Assembly (NCBI GenBank): GCA_963817065.1
Contig: CAWFMO010000001.1
Span: 372,001 to 436,000, forward strand
Reading direction: 5' to 3'
DNA from: CAWFMO01 sp963817065
GTDB lineage: Bacteria > Actinomycetota > Thermoleophilia > Solirubrobacterales > 70-9
Length of the DNA stretch: 64,000 bases
Under the pieces are notes generated by a model. That model was not told the DNA's origin and ran no database searches. It saw only the letters and a program-made list of their open reading frames with translations. Within the stretch, counting starts at the first letter, position 1. Each line of letters begins with the position of its first letter. Of the stretch, positions 6,294-15,758 are shown one piece after another. The translations under genes and the position numbers were made by a program.

Positions 6294-7751
6294 TCAGTCG
6301 TCGCAGGCGCCGTGGATGCGCCAGGAGCGATTTTCCAGCGGGGCGACCCCGCCGGTCTCCAGATCGGGCACCGCATGGGGCGCGTTCTGATCGAGCGCGA
6401 AGAGGTCGGCGACGCTCTCGTCGGCGGGGACGAACAGGTAGCCCGTCGACGGCTCGGTCTCGGTCGCGACCTCGATCTCCGACGGCCGGCGCTCGAGCCG
6501 GCCGGCGAGCAGCGGCACGCCCTGGTAGTCGGTGATCGCAACGGCGCATTCATCCTTGATCTCGCCCTCGTCCGCGATCTCGTTCAGGTCGTCGCGGATC
6601 TGCTCCTGGTCGGCGATCCGGTCGCGGAGGTCGCTCAGCCGGTTGAACTGCTGCGGGCCGAGGACGAGGATTCCGGCGACGATCGCGGCGCCGAACGCGG
6701 TCCACCAGGTCCGCCACCGCCTGTCCCCGACCGAGAGCCAGCCGAGGACGCCCGCGGCGGCGAAGATCGCGAGCAGGACGCCGGGAAGCAGCAGGTAGCG
6801 GGTGATCACGGCGAGCCCCGCGGTCGCCAACAGTAGGAAGGCGCCGAGCGCGAGCACGATGCCCGCGGCGCCGACAAGCAGTTTGCGGTCGCGGAGCAGC
6901 CAGAGGCTGAAGCCCGCGCCGCCGATCGCCCCGATCAGCACCGGCTCGCGGAGGATCTCTCCGAGCCGCCGCGGGGCGAGCTCGAGCGCCGCGCCGAGCC
7001 CCGTGTCGCGCTCGAGGTCGCCGACAGTGTCCTGGGTACCGGTCAGCGAATAGAGCGGGTCGCCGGCGATCGCCCAGTCGAACCCTGCCCAGATCAGCGG
7101 CGCGGCGGCGGCGAGCGCGGTCAGGCCGAGCAGCCCGTCGGGCCGGTAGAGCAGCTTCAGCGGCCCCAGCCGGCCCGGCTCGCGGTCGGGGTGCGTGTAG
7201 GCGAGGTAGAGCAGGTAGGCGCCCGCGAACAGCCAGGCCTCGGGCCGCAGCAACCCCGCGAGCGCGAGCAGCGCGAGCACCGGCCAGCCGGCGCGCTCGC
7301 GCTTGGTCTCGACCACGAGCGCCGCGAGCACGAGGGCGACGTAGGGGAGGTCGACGTAGCCGCGGACCCCGAAGTCGAGGACGGGGACGCGCGTGATCAC
7401 GATCGCCGCCGCGAGCAGGCCGACCCATCGGTTGAGCCAGAGCTCGCCGAGCCGGTATACGAGGTAGGCGATCGCGGCCAGCGACAGGTAGGAGAGCGCG
7501 ACCCAGGCGGTCTCCGCGCCGTCGCCGAGCGGCGCGAGCAGCAGCGCGGCGAAGGTCGCGAGCGGATGCGGCGTGGGGACGAGGGCGCCGTCGTAGTCGG
7601 GGCTCTGACCGTTGAAGAGCTCGTCGCCCCAGACCAGCGTGTAGAAGCTGTCGTAGTTCGCGAACCCGTGGCCGAGCGCGAGCCAGAGCAGCGCGGCGAG
7701 GCCGAGGATCGCGGCCGGCGCGGCGAGCTTCTTGAGTTCGGTTCCCTGCAC
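6294..7751 (-). CDS. Polytopic membrane protein, probable GT-C-type glycosyltransferase
   Basis: 485 aa with about nine to eleven membrane helices and a soluble C-terminal domain of about 130 residues. The first periplasmic loop, FANYDSFYTLVWGDELFNGQSPDYDGALVPTPHPLA, has the acidic residues and aromatic pattern of the catalytic loop in polyprenyl-phosphate-dependent GT-C glycosyltransferases, which act on the outer membrane face. The donor and acceptor are unknown. GTG 7751 is preceded by TAGGGT (7763-7758) with a 6-nt gap, indicating a leaderless mRNA. The gene faces the first exported protein tail-to-tail and is divergent from the second. Confidence 0.65.
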   Translation of the reverse strand: MQGTELKKLAAPAAILGLAALLWLALGHGFANYDSFYTLVWGDELFNGQSPDYDGALVPTPHPLATFAALLLAPLGDGAETAWVALSYLSLAAIAYLVYRLGELWLNRWVGLLAAAIVITRVPVLDFGVRGYVDLPYVALVLAALVVETKRERAGWPVLALLALAGLLRPEAWLFAGAYLLYLAYTHPDREPGRLGPLKLLYRPDGLLGLTALAAAAPLIWAGFDWAIAGDPLYSLTGTQDTVGDLERDTGLGAALELAPRRLGEILREPVLIGAIGGAGFSLWLLRDRKLLVGAAGIVLALGAFLLLATAGLAVITRYLLLPGVLLAIFAAAGVLGWLSVGDRRWRTWWTAFGAAIVAGILVLGPQQFNRLSDLRDRIADQEQIRDDLNEIADEGEIKDECAVAITDYQGVPLLAGRLERRPSEIEVATETEPSTGYLFVPADESVADLFALDQNAPHAVPDLETGGVAPLENRSWRIHGACDD

Positions 7752-7757
7752 GACGCC

Positions 7758-7776
7758 ACCCTAGCCGCTGTAGACT
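7758..7776. promoter_or_regulatory. Back-to-back divergent -10 elements
   Basis: TAGGGT on the minus strand (7763-7758) lies 6 nt before GTG 7751. TAGACT on the plus strand (7771-7776) serves the exported-protein gene at 7813, which has a leader with GGGAGGAGGG. The two boxes are only 7 bp apart, so the two promoters probably compete for polymerase. Confidence 0.5.
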
Positions 7777-7812
7777 CACCGATTTCAAGTAGCTAACCGT
7801 GGGAGGAGGGCC

Positions 7813-8409
7813 TTGAACAGAGTTCGCCGCGTCGTCACCTGCACCGCGCTCGCATCGTTGATCTCGCTTTCGGCCGTCTGCGCGACCGCTTCGGCGGGCG
7901 ACGTCGTCCTGACGCCGCACACGCTCCAATTCGGAAGCCTCGAGATCGGCCAGACCAGCCCCCCGCAGACCATGGAGCTGAGCATCGACGAGCCGTTCCG
8001 GGGCGAGGTCGGCTTCGCGACCGGGAAACGCGACTTCACGATCACGGCCACCACATGCGGACCGCTGATGGGGGTCGCGGGGCCGGAGACGTGCACGATC
8101 ACCGTGATCTTCCACCCGCTCGCGCCCGGGCCGCGCGGCGGCCAGCTGACGACCGGCGAGTACCTGACCCGGCCCCACCCGCCGCTGCCATCGACGCAGG
8201 CAGAACCGGGGCTCGCGATCGGCTTCGGCCTCTGCCCGACCTGCACGCCCCCGGTCGCACCCGGCGGCGGCGGCGGCGGACCGCAGGCCTCGGGCCTCTA
8301 CGGGTCGCCGGGATCGACCGCCGGCAAGGCGAAGAAGTGCAAGCGCAAGCGCTTCCCATCGAAGAAGAAGTTCCGCCAGTGCGTGCGCAAGCAGAAGCAG
8401 CGCAAGTAG
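7813..8409 (+). CDS. Exported protein with ASH-like domain and Cys-pair basic tail
   Basis: 198 aa, TTG start fixed by a strong ribosome site (GGGAGGAGGG, 7801-7810). The signal peptide ends near residue 28 (ATASA). The mature part resembles the protein at 5747: LTPHTLQFGSLEIGQTSPPQTMEL...CTITVIFHPLAPGPRGGQL, a single Ig-like domain. A glycine-rich linker (PGGGGGG) follows, then a basic tail with two cysteines 13 residues apart (CKRKRFPSKKKFRQC). The two proteins flank the membrane glycosyltransferase and look like diverged duplicates. Function unknown; surface location inferred. Confidence 0.65.
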   Translation: MNRVRRVVTCTALASLISLSAVCATASAGDVVLTPHTLQFGSLEIGQTSPPQTMELSIDEPFRGEVGFATGKRDFTITATTCGPLMGVAGPETCTITVIFHPLAPGPRGGQLTTGEYLTRPHPPLPSTQAEPGLAIGFGLCPTCTPPVAPGGGGGGPQASGLYGSPGSTAGKAKKCKRKRFPSKKKFRQCVRKQKQRK

Positions 8410-8463
8410 CGGCTTCGACTTCGGGCTCCCGGATTTACGGCCGGTGACGTGAGGGCCGCTGGC

Positions 8464-8469
8464 TAGACT
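8464..8469 (+). promoter_or_regulatory. -10 element of dnaX
   Basis: TAGACT, 7 nt before the TTG start of dnaX, with GGTGAC at 8441-8446 (17-bp spacer) as a possible -35. No ribosome site fits between, so a leaderless mRNA is likely. Confidence 0.45.
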
Positions 8470-8476
8470 GGCCACC

Positions 8477-10237
8477 TTGGCCGACTCGCCCTCTCTCTAC
8501 CGCCGCCATCGCCCGAAGAGCTTCGACGAGCTCGTCGGGCAGGAGCACGTCGTCCGCACCCTGCGCGGCGCGGTCGAGGGCGGCAAGGTCCACCACGCCT
8601 ACCTCTTCGTCGGCTCGCGCGGGACCGGCAAGACCTCGATGGCGAAGATCCTCGCCGCCTCGCTCAACTGCGTCGACGGGCCGACCGCGACCCCGTGCGG
8701 GGAGTGCGAGTCGTGCCGGACGATCGCCGCCGGGACCTCGCTCGACGTGATCGAGATGGACGCCGCCTCGAACCGCTCGGTCGACGACGTCCGCGAGCTC
8801 CGCGACCGGGTCAGCTACGCGCCCGCCGCCGGCCACTGGAAGGTCTACATCCTCGACGAGGCACACATGCTGACCAAGGAGGCGTGGAACGCGTTCCTGA
8901 AGACGCTCGAGGAGCCTCCGCCGAACACCGTCTTCGTGCTCGCGACGACCGAGCCGCAGAAGGTGATGGCGACGATCGTCGACCGCTGCCAGCGCTTCGA
9001 CTTCCAGCGCCCCGGCCTCGATCAGATCGCCGAGGTCGTTCGTCGCGTCGCCGCGGCCGAGGAGATCACGGTCGACGATGGCGCCGTGGCGCTGATCTCG
9101 CGCTCGGCCTCGGGCAGCTTCCGCGACGCGCTCGGAACCCTCGACCAGCTCGTCGCCTACGGCGGGCAGAGCGTCGAAACCGCGAGCGTCCTCGACGTCC
9201 TCGGCGCGGCAGACGCGGACCTGATCTTCGAAACGATCGACGCCGTCGCCAACGCGGATGCCAAGGGCACACTCGCCGCTGTCGAAAAGCTGGCCCGCTC
9301 CGGCCGCGACCCCGCCACCTTCGCCCGCGACCTCGTCGCCCACCTGCGGCAGCTCATAGTCGTCCGCACGACCGGCGAACTGCCCGAGTCGTTCAGCGTC
9401 ACGATCTCGGAGCCGGACCGCCTGCGCGAGCAGGCCGACCGCATCCCCGACGCCGCCGTAATCGCCGCGATCGACTCGCTCTCGGCGGCGGTGGCCAATA
9501 TCCGAGAGGGTGACGACCCCCGCCTTTCGCTCGAAGTCGCTCTGCTGAAAGTGGCCCGGCCCAGCCTCGATTCCTCGCGCGAGGCGCTGCTGAGACGGAT
9601 CGAGAAGCTCGAAAACCGAGCAGGTGGGGCAGGGGGCGCCCCGGCAGCGGAGCCAAAGCCCGCGCCGCCACGCCCGGCCGAGTCCAGCGACGAATCTCCG
9701 AAGAATGCGGGAGGGGCGTCGGGGACTGGGGCGGCTGCCCCTGTAAATCCGCCGGCGCCGCGCGCGCAGGGAGATACGAAGCGGCCGGGTTCAGTAGATA
9801 CGGCGGCGGATTTTGTGGGGCAGACGACGCAGTCACCGACGCCCCCAGCCACCAGCGTTGATCTCGACAAGGTCATGAGCCTCTGGCCGGCGGTGATCGA
9901 TCACGTGCGCGAGTCCGGGGCGGAGATGCTCTCGAGCGTCTTCGAGGGAGCGAAGCCTCTGGCGATCGATTCCGAGAAGAGCGTCTTGCGGATCGGCTTC
10001 CCGTCGTCGGCGAGGTTCAACAAGCGCAAGGCGGAGGCGAAGGGGAACCTCGAGCGGGTCGCGGAATCGGTGAAGGCGATCCTCGGCGAGCCGCTGCGCC
10101 CCGTCTACGAGCTCTTCGAGGGCGGGCCGGATGGGAGCACCGAGGAGGTCTCCGACGAGGAGCTCGTCGAGCTGATCAAGACGAAATTCGACGCCAGCGA
10201 GCTCAGCGACGAGCAGAAGCAGGCGGGGGCGGGCTGA
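8477..10237 (+). CDS. dnaX: DNA polymerase III subunit gamma/tau
   Basis: 586 aa clamp-loader ATPase that opens and loads the beta sliding clamp at primed sites. It shows the YRRHRPKSFDELVGQEHVVRTL opening, Walker A GSRGTGKTS (46-54), zinc-binding cysteines C65, C74, C77 and C80, DEAH Walker B (127-130), ATTEPQKV sensor 1 and RCQRFDF. After the collar domain a Pro/Ala-rich linker (about 375-455) leads to a conserved C-terminal domain. No A-rich slippery sequence is visible, so gamma is probably not made by frameshifting. The stop overlaps the next start (TGATG). The TTG start is supported by its -10 box. Confidence 0.96.
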   Translation: MADSPSLYRRHRPKSFDELVGQEHVVRTLRGAVEGGKVHHAYLFVGSRGTGKTSMAKILAASLNCVDGPTATPCGECESCRTIAAGTSLDVIEMDAASNRSVDDVRELRDRVSYAPAAGHWKVYILDEAHMLTKEAWNAFLKTLEEPPPNTVFVLATTEPQKVMATIVDRCQRFDFQRPGLDQIAEVVRRVAAAEEITVDDGAVALISRSASGSFRDALGTLDQLVAYGGQSVETASVLDVLGAADADLIFETIDAVANADAKGTLAAVEKLARSGRDPATFARDLVAHLRQLIVVRTTGELPESFSVTISEPDRLREQADRIPDAAVIAAIDSLSAAVANIREGDDPRLSLEVALLKVARPSLDSSREALLRRIEKLENRAGGAGGAPAAEPKPAPPRPAESSDESPKNAGGASGTGAAAPVNPPAPRAQGDTKRPGSVDTAADFVGQTTQSPTPPATSVDLDKVMSLWPAVIDHVRESGAEMLSSVFEGAKPLAIDSEKSVLRIGFPSSARFNKRKAEAKGNLERVAESVKAILGEPLRPVYELFEGGPDGSTEEVSDEELVELIKTKFDASELSDEQKQAGAG

Positions 10238-10578
10238 TGCCGAAGCAGCCAGATCTCGGCGCGATGATGAAGCAGGTCCAGCAGATGCAGGCCGAGATGG
10301 CCAAGGTCCAGGAGCAGCTCAAGCAGGAGACGGTCGAGGCGACGACCGGCGGCGGGATGGTGAAGGTCGTGATGAGCGGCGACCTGCGGCTGCTCGAGCT
10401 GACGATCTCGCCCGACGCAATCGACCCCGAGGATGCCGAGCTGCTCCAGGACATGGTCCTCGCGGCGGTCAACGAGGCGATCCGCTCCGCCCAGGAGCTC
10501 GCGAACACGAAGATGGGCGGGGTCGCGGGCGGTCTCGGCGGCGGGCCCGGCGGGATGCCCGGGCTACCGGGCCTCTAG
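10237..10578 (+). CDS. ybaB: Nucleoid-associated protein YbaB/EbfC
   Basis: 113 aa. A coiled N-terminal helix (MMKQVQQMQAEMAKVQEQLKQETVEATTGGGMVKVVMSGD) and LLELTISPDAIDPEDAELLQDMVLAAVNEAIRSAQE define the family, a dimeric DNA-binding tweezer linked to recombination and DNA repair. The Gly/Met-rich end (GGLGGGPGGMPGLPGL) is common in actinobacterial members. Translation is coupled to dnaX (ATG 10237 overlaps TGA), and recR follows after 30 bp, the classic dnaX-ybaB-recR order. Confidence 0.95.
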   Translation: MPKQPDLGAMMKQVQQMQAEMAKVQEQLKQETVEATTGGGMVKVVMSGDLRLLELTISPDAIDPEDAELLQDMVLAAVNEAIRSAQELANTKMGGVAGGLGGGPGGMPGLPGL

Positions 10579-10596
10579 CTCCGCATCCGGCGCGGA

Positions 10597-10602
10597 TACC
10601 CT
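10597..10602 (+). promoter_or_regulatory. -10 element of recR
   Basis: TACCCT followed by 6 nt and the ATG of recR. This suggests recR has its own leaderless transcript in addition to read-through from dnaX-ybaB. Confidence 0.5.
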
Positions 10603-10608
10603 GAGTAG

Positions 10609-11202
10609 ATGTACGCGGGGCCCGTCAGTCGCCTGATCGCCGAGCTCTCCCGCCTGCCCGGGATCGGGCAGCGGACCGCGCAGCGGCTCGCCTTCCACCT
10701 GCTCAGGGTCGAGGGCGACGAGGCGCTGGCGCTCGCCGAAGCGATTCGCGAGGTCAAGGAGAAGATCGGGCTCTGCGAGCTCTGCTTCAACCTCTCCGAG
10801 GGGCCCCGATGCCGGATCTGCGAGGACGAGCGCCGCGACCGCACGCTGATCTGCGTCGTCGAGGAGCCCGGCGACGTGATCCCGATCGAGCGCACCGGCG
10901 AGTACCGCGGCGTCTACCACGTGCTCGGCGGGGCGCTTTCGCCGATCGACGGGATCGACCCCGGGGACCTGAAGATCGCCGAGCTGATCGAGCGGGTGAC
11001 GAACGGCGAGGTCAGCGAGGTGGTGCTGGCGACCAACCCGACGACTACGGGTGAGGCGACCGCGCTCCACATCGCCGAGGCGCTGCGCGGCCAGGCCTCG
11101 ATCACGCGCCTCGCGAGCGGCCTACCGGTCGGCGCCGACCTCGAGCACACCGACGAGGTGACGCTCGGCAAGGCGCTCGCGGGCCGGCGGGTGCTCGACT
11201 AG
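10609..11202 (+). CDS. recR: Recombination mediator RecR
   Basis: 197 aa, full length. RecR works with RecO (and RecF) to load RecA at ssDNA gaps. Seen are a helix-hairpin-helix (LSRLPGIGQRTAQRLAFHLL), a C4 zinc finger (C56, C59, C68, C71), and a TOPRIM domain (LICVVEEPGDVIPIERTGEYRGVYHVLGG, then ATNPTTTGEATA) ending in the typical LPVGADLEHTDEVTLGKALAGRR. It lies 30 bp after ybaB and has a probable leaderless promoter. The stop is shared with the convergent DUF6458 gene (CTAG 11199-11202). Confidence 0.97.
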   Translation: MYAGPVSRLIAELSRLPGIGQRTAQRLAFHLLRVEGDEALALAEAIREVKEKIGLCELCFNLSEGPRCRICEDERRDRTLICVVEEPGDVIPIERTGEYRGVYHVLGGALSPIDGIDPGDLKIAELIERVTNGEVSEVVLATNPTTTGEATALHIAEALRGQASITRLASGLPVGADLEHTDEVTLGKALAGRRVLD

Positions 11203-11417
11203 CGGAGTTTCTTTGTGCGGTCGTCGGGCCCGGCGTACTCGTCGCTGGGCCGCGTCTGCATCAGCTCGTAGAGCAGCGAGATCGCCAGCCCGGCGCCGCC
11301 GGCGATCATCAGGATCAGCCCGACGGTCGGGATGCTGATCACGTCGGAGTCGACCTTGATCGCGTAGCGCAGGACCGCCCCCGCGGCGATCAGGAATATC
11401 GAGGTCGCGATCGTCAT
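11199..11417 (-). CDS. DUF6458-like small membrane protein
   Basis: 72 aa with two predicted membrane helices (TIATSIFLIAAGAVLRYAI and TVGLILMIAGGAGLAISLLYEL) separated by a short VDSDVISIP loop, and a charged C-terminus. This is the size and pattern of the actinobacterial DUF6458 family, whose role is unknown. ATG 11417 is chosen because the first helix begins immediately after it; TAAGCT (11431-11426) lies 8 nt upstream. It shares its stop region with recR. Confidence 0.7.
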   Translation of the reverse strand: MTIATSIFLIAAGAVLRYAIKVDSDVISIPTVGLILMIAGGAGLAISLLYELMQTRPSDEYAGPDDRTKKLR

Positions 11418-11551
11418 CGCGTGGCAGCTTACTTCCTGCCGCTGGACAATCGTCCGATCGAAGCGCGTGATTCGACGGGTGTTCTGGGCGGATCGTCCAG
11501 GTTCGCGCGAATAGGGCAAGTGCGGGCGAAAAGCGGCCGATCTGCAGGTGA

Positions 11552-13628
11552 ATGGCTACCCACGCACACAGATCTACCCTGCACGCACGCCTGCTCGGCG
11601 CGGCGCTCGGGGCCTTCGCATTGCTGGCCGGCATCGCCGCAACCGCCGAGGCGGCGCCGGTGCGCGGAGTCGCGTTGCACTCGAACTGGTACTGGGACAG
11701 CGGCGGCGCCAGCGACTCGCAGCTCGCGACCGAGATCGACAAGGCGGATTCGATGAACGCCGACGTGGTGCGGCTGATGCTGCCCTGGAACTCGCTCGAG
11801 CCGACCTCGGCGAGCCAGTCGAACACGGCCTTTCGAAACCGGATCGACACGATGATGACGAGGATCGGGAACCGGCAGATGAAGGCCGTCGTGACCGTGA
11901 TCGGGACCCCGTGCTGGGCCTCGGCGAGCCCGTCGACGTGCCAGGCCTCGAACGGCACGACCGCCCTCACCCCTCCGGCCCAGGCGAGCAGCTTCGGCGG
12001 CGCGGTCGGGCGAATCATCGATCGCTGGGGATCGCGGATCGCCGCGGTCGAGGTCTGGAACGAGCCCTACCTCGATGACTCGTTCAAGGGGACCCCGGTC
12101 CAGTACGCGGGGCTCGTCAACGCCGCGGCGGTGGCGCTCGGCTCGCGGAGCTGGAACGGCGAGCTGCTCGCGGCCGCCGTGCCGCCCGGCGCGCCCCCCT
12201 ACGGCTCCGACTGGCTCGATCGCCTCTACGACGCCGGGATGAGCGGCCACGACGCGATCACGCTCCACGCCTACGACTTCGAGTGGAACGACCTCGAGTT
12301 CCGCTTCCAGGATCCGATGGCCGAAGGGTCGCGCTTTGATGCCCACTTCGATTCCACGCGGATCGAGATGCGGATGCGCGGGGACGGCGGGTCCGGGATC
12401 TGGGTCACCGAGATGGGCGTCCCGGTCTGCCCGGTGGAGCCGACCTGCGTATCGACGCAGAACCAGGCCTCGTGGCTGGTCTCGATGCTCTCACTCGCCG
12501 AGAAACGCCCGTACATGCGCGGAACCGTCGTCTACTCGCTCCGCGACCTCGCGGACCCGCCCAGCGACTACGGCCAGCGCTTCGGCCTGCTCGAGCTCGA
12601 CTTCGACGAGCGCCCGGCGGCCGCGGCGCTGCGCTCGGCGTTCGCGACCCCGCCGGTCGCGACCAGCTCCACGGTCCGAACCCTCCAGGTCAGCAAGACC
12701 GGACCGGGCCACGTCTCCGGCACCAGCCCGTGGCCGATCGACTGTGGGGCAAGTTGCAGCGCCTCGCTCGAGGACGGGACCAAGCAGACGGTGATCGCGA
12801 CCCCCTCGGCCGGCCACGTCTTCGACGGCTGGAGCGGCTGCGACGAGGTCAGCGGCAGGCGCTGCACCGTCCGGATCGCCGGCAACCGGACCGTGAACGC
12901 GACCTTCCTCGCGCGACCGAAGCTGTACGTCGAGCGGGTCGGCGACGGAGGCGTGACCAGCGCGCCCGCGGCGATCAGCTGCCCGGGCTGGTGCGACGCG
13001 GTGGTCGACCCGCGAACGACGATGACCCTGACCGCGATCGCCTCGCCCGGAAACACGTTCACGGGCTGGACGGGCTGCCCGTCGGCCGAAGGGGATCGCT
13101 GCACGCTGACGCTCAACTCCGACCACGGGGTCGTCGCGAACTTCGTCCGCCGCCGCTCGCTGGTCGTCGATCCGCGCGGGCCCGGCGCGATCAGCGGCCC
13201 GGCCGGAGTCGACTGCGGCGGCTCCTGCAGCGGGAAATTCGACCAGAACGAGCTGGTCGAGCTGACCGCGGTCTCCGGGGCGCGCGGCGAGTTCCGCGGC
13301 TGGACCGGCTGCCCCGTCCCGCAGGGCAACCGCTGCTCGCTGTGGATGGACGACGACCGCTACGTCGTCGCGAGCTTCATCCACCACTGGAACGTCACGC
13401 GTCGAGAAGTCCGGCGAGGGCCTTGTCGGCGCCCTCAACGCGGCGATCGACTGCGGCCCCGACTGCTCCGAGGTGATCAAGGAGGGCGACATGGTGGTCA
13501 TGCTCGCCGTCCCCGAGTACGGCCACGTGTTCGAGGGCTGGAGCGGCTGCACCGCCGCCTCCGGTCCGTGGTGCGCGGTCGCACCGGACTCCGACGAGAC
13601 GGCGGTCGCAACCTTCAACCCCGAGTAG
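11552..13628 (+). CDS. Secreted clan GH-A-like glycosidase with four cysteine-rich bacterial repeats (frame break)
   Basis: The signal peptide ends near residue 35 (TAEAA). The catalytic (beta/alpha)8-type domain shows ADVVRLMLPWNSLEP, VEVWNEP with acid/base Glu171, and GIWVTEMGVP with likely nucleophile Glu287, the pair typical of retaining clan GH-A enzymes. The substrate is probably an extracellular polysaccharide. From about residue 365 there are repeats of about 75-80 residues with the pattern 'G.G.V....I.C...C......G....L.A....G..F.GW.GC.....C' (bacterial repeat/InlB B-repeat-like). At 13397-13401 an extra base shifts the frame; frame 0 then encodes a fourth perfect repeat ending at TAG 13626. 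The continuous frame without correction would end at 13657. Confidence 0.8.
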
Positions 13629-13631
13629 CGC

Positions 13632-15758
13632 TCAGGCCCGTCCTTCCGCCTCGCTGAGCCCGAAGCGCGCGTGCAGCTTGCGCAGCGGCTTCGGCGCCCA
13701 CCAGTTCCACTGCCCGAGCAGCTCCATCAGGGATGGCACGAGCAGGGCGCGGATGATCGTCGCGTCGATCAGCACCGCGATCGCGGTCCCGACCCCGTTC
13801 TCCTTGATGAAGATGATCTGCGAGGTCGCGAAGGCGCCGATCGCGATCGCGAACAGGACGGCGGCGGCGGTGACGATCCGCCCGGTGCGCTCGAGCCCGA
13901 TTGCGATGCACTCCGAGTCGCTCGCCCCGCCGTCGCGGGCCTCCTTGATCCGCGAGAGCAGGAAGACGCCGTAATCGGTCGAGAGCCCGAAGGCGACCGC
14001 GAAGAGCAGGATCGGCATCGTCTGCTCGAGGCCGCCCTGGCTCTCGTAGTCGAGAATCCCTTCGAGCCGCCCGTCTTGGAAGATGAAGACGAGGATCCCG
14101 AAGACCGCGGTCAGGTTGAGCACGTTCATCAGCAGCTGCTTGACCGGCAGGACCACCGACCCGGTCATCAGGAAGAGCACGATCAGGGTCGCGAGCACGA
14201 CGATCGCGACGCTGATCGGCAGGTGCTCCTCGAGGCTGTCCTGGAAGTCCAGGAACGACGCCGTCGCGCCGGTGACGAGCATCTCGCTCCCGTCCGGTGG
14301 CGAGAGCCCGCGGATGTCGCGCACGCTCTCGCGGCTCTCGGGCTCGATGAACGGGGTGTCGGTCACGGCCTCGAAGACCGTGTCTCCGTTCTCGAGCTGC
14401 CGCGGCGGGTTGACCGCGGCGACGCCCTCGACGCCCGAGACCTGCTCCTGGAGCGCGGCGACCGAAGCCGGCTTGCCGCCCTCGACCAGGACCCGGACCG
14501 GGGTGTCGCGGAACGGCGGGAACTCGGCCCGCAGCACGTTGTCGACCTGCCGCGCGCTGCGCTCCTCGGGCAGGATCTGGGCGTCGACCGAGGTGAACTT
14601 GAGCGACAGGAAGGGGATCCCCATCGCGATCAGCGTCGCGGCGCTGACGATCGCGATCCGCCCGGGCCGGCGCATCACGAACTGTGAGAGCCGGTACCAA
14701 AAGCCCTCGTGCGCGGGGCGGGAATCGCGGTCGGCGCGGCGGTGGAGGAACTTCGGCGAGAGCGAGTTGACGCGCTCGCCGAGCAGAGCGAGGATCGCCG
14801 GCAGCACGGTGAGCGAGATCACCATCGCGAGGATCGCGACCAGCGCGCCGCCGAGGCCCATCGAGTAGAGGAAGCGCTGCGGGAAGACGAGCAGCGAAGC
14901 GAGCGCGGCGGCGACCGTCAGCGAGCTGAAGAACACCGTGCGCCCGGCGGTCGCCATCGTCCGCCGCATCGCGGCCATCCCGGGACCGGATTTGGCGATC
15001 TCCTCCCGGTATCTCGAGACGACGAAGAGGCTGTAGTCGATCGCCAGGCCGAGCCCGAGGCCCGTGGTCAGGTTGAGGGCGAAGATCGAGATCGAGCCGA
15101 GCTCGCTCGCGACTCGGAGCAGGAAGAAGGTGCCGATGATCGCGAGGCCGCCGACCAGCAGCGGCAGCGCCGCGGCGACGAGGCTGCGGAAGAAGAGCAG
15201 CGAGAGCAGGAAGAGCAGCGGGAAGGCGAGCATCTCGGCCTTGCGCAGGTCCTCCTCGACCTGGTCGTTGACCTGCTCCTGGGCGAGCGCGTAGCCGCCG
15301 ACCGTCACGCCCTCCTGCCCGGCGAGGTCGTCGGCGATCCTGCTCGCGGTCTCCTGGAGCTCCTTGTCGTCGGTCGGCGTCAGCGAGACGGCGAGGTAGG
15401 TCTTCCTGCCGTCCTTGGAGAGGAAGTCGGGCGAGCCGGTTTCGAGGTAGCCGGTGACGCTCGCGACGTCCGGTTCCGCCTTGACCTCGCGGGTGATCTC
15501 TTGAACCCGTTCCCGCCCCTCGGGTTTCGTGATCGGGCCGTTCTCGATCAGGACGACGACGCTTGCGTCGCGGAAGCCGGCCTTCTCGAGCCGCTCGTCT
15601 GCGATCACGCTCTCGGTGTCGGGGTCGTCGGCGCCGTAGGGATCGAGGTGGTCGGCGACCTTGCCGCCGATCGCTCCGGCGGCGATCGACGCGATCACCG
15701 CGGTGATCACGACGATCTTGCCGCGGCGCTGGGCGAGGGACGCGAGTGCTTCGAACAT
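13632..15758 (-). CDS. MMPL/RND family transporter
   Basis: 708 aa. The architecture is duplicated: TM1, a large extracytoplasmic domain, then a bundle of TM helices, repeated. The MMPL signature appears as GLGLAIDYSLFVVSRYREE in half one and FGLSTDYGVFLLSRIKEA in half two, each with the membrane Asp used for proton coupling. Such transporters export lipids, siderophores or drugs by proton motive force. It overlaps the padR gene by one base (TGATG) behind a strong AAGGAGGAG site, so expression is tied to PadR. The reading extends upstream in frame because of the padR frame break, but the protein starts at MFEALASLAQ. Confidence 0.9.
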   Translation of the reverse strand: MFEALASLAQRRGKIVVITAVIASIAAGAIGGKVADHLDPYGADDPDTESVIADERLEKAGFRDASVVVLIENGPITKPEGRERVQEITREVKAEPDVASVTGYLETGSPDFLSKDGRKTYLAVSLTPTDDKELQETASRIADDLAGQEGVTVGGYALAQEQVNDQVEEDLRKAEMLAFPLLFLLSLLFFRSLVAAALPLLVGGLAIIGTFFLLRVASELGSISIFALNLTTGLGLGLAIDYSLFVVSRYREEIAKSGPGMAAMRRTMATAGRTVFFSSLTVAAALASLLVFPQRFLYSMGLGGALVAILAMVISLTVLPAILALLGERVNSLSPKFLHRRADRDSRPAHEGFWYRLSQFVMRRPGRIAIVSAATLIAMGIPFLSLKFTSVDAQILPEERSARQVDNVLRAEFPPFRDTPVRVLVEGGKPASVAALQEQVSGVEGVAAVNPPRQLENGDTVFEAVTDTPFIEPESRESVRDIRGLSPPDGSEMLVTGATASFLDFQDSLEEHLPISVAIVVLATLIVLFLMTGSVVLPVKQLLMNVLNLTAVFGILVFIFQDGRLEGILDYESQGGLEQTMPILLFAVAFGLSTDYGVFLLSRIKEARDGGASDSECIAIGLERTGRIVTAAAVLFAIAIGAFATSQIIFIKENGVGTAIAVLIDATIIRALLVPSLMELLGQWNWWAPKPLRKLHARFGLSEAEGRA

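Noticed and set aside
9570..9850. Programmed frameshift site in dnaX
   Set aside because: No A-AAA-AAG or similar slippery heptamer exists; the Pro/Ala linker has looser codon use, but that is usual for low-complexity linkers.
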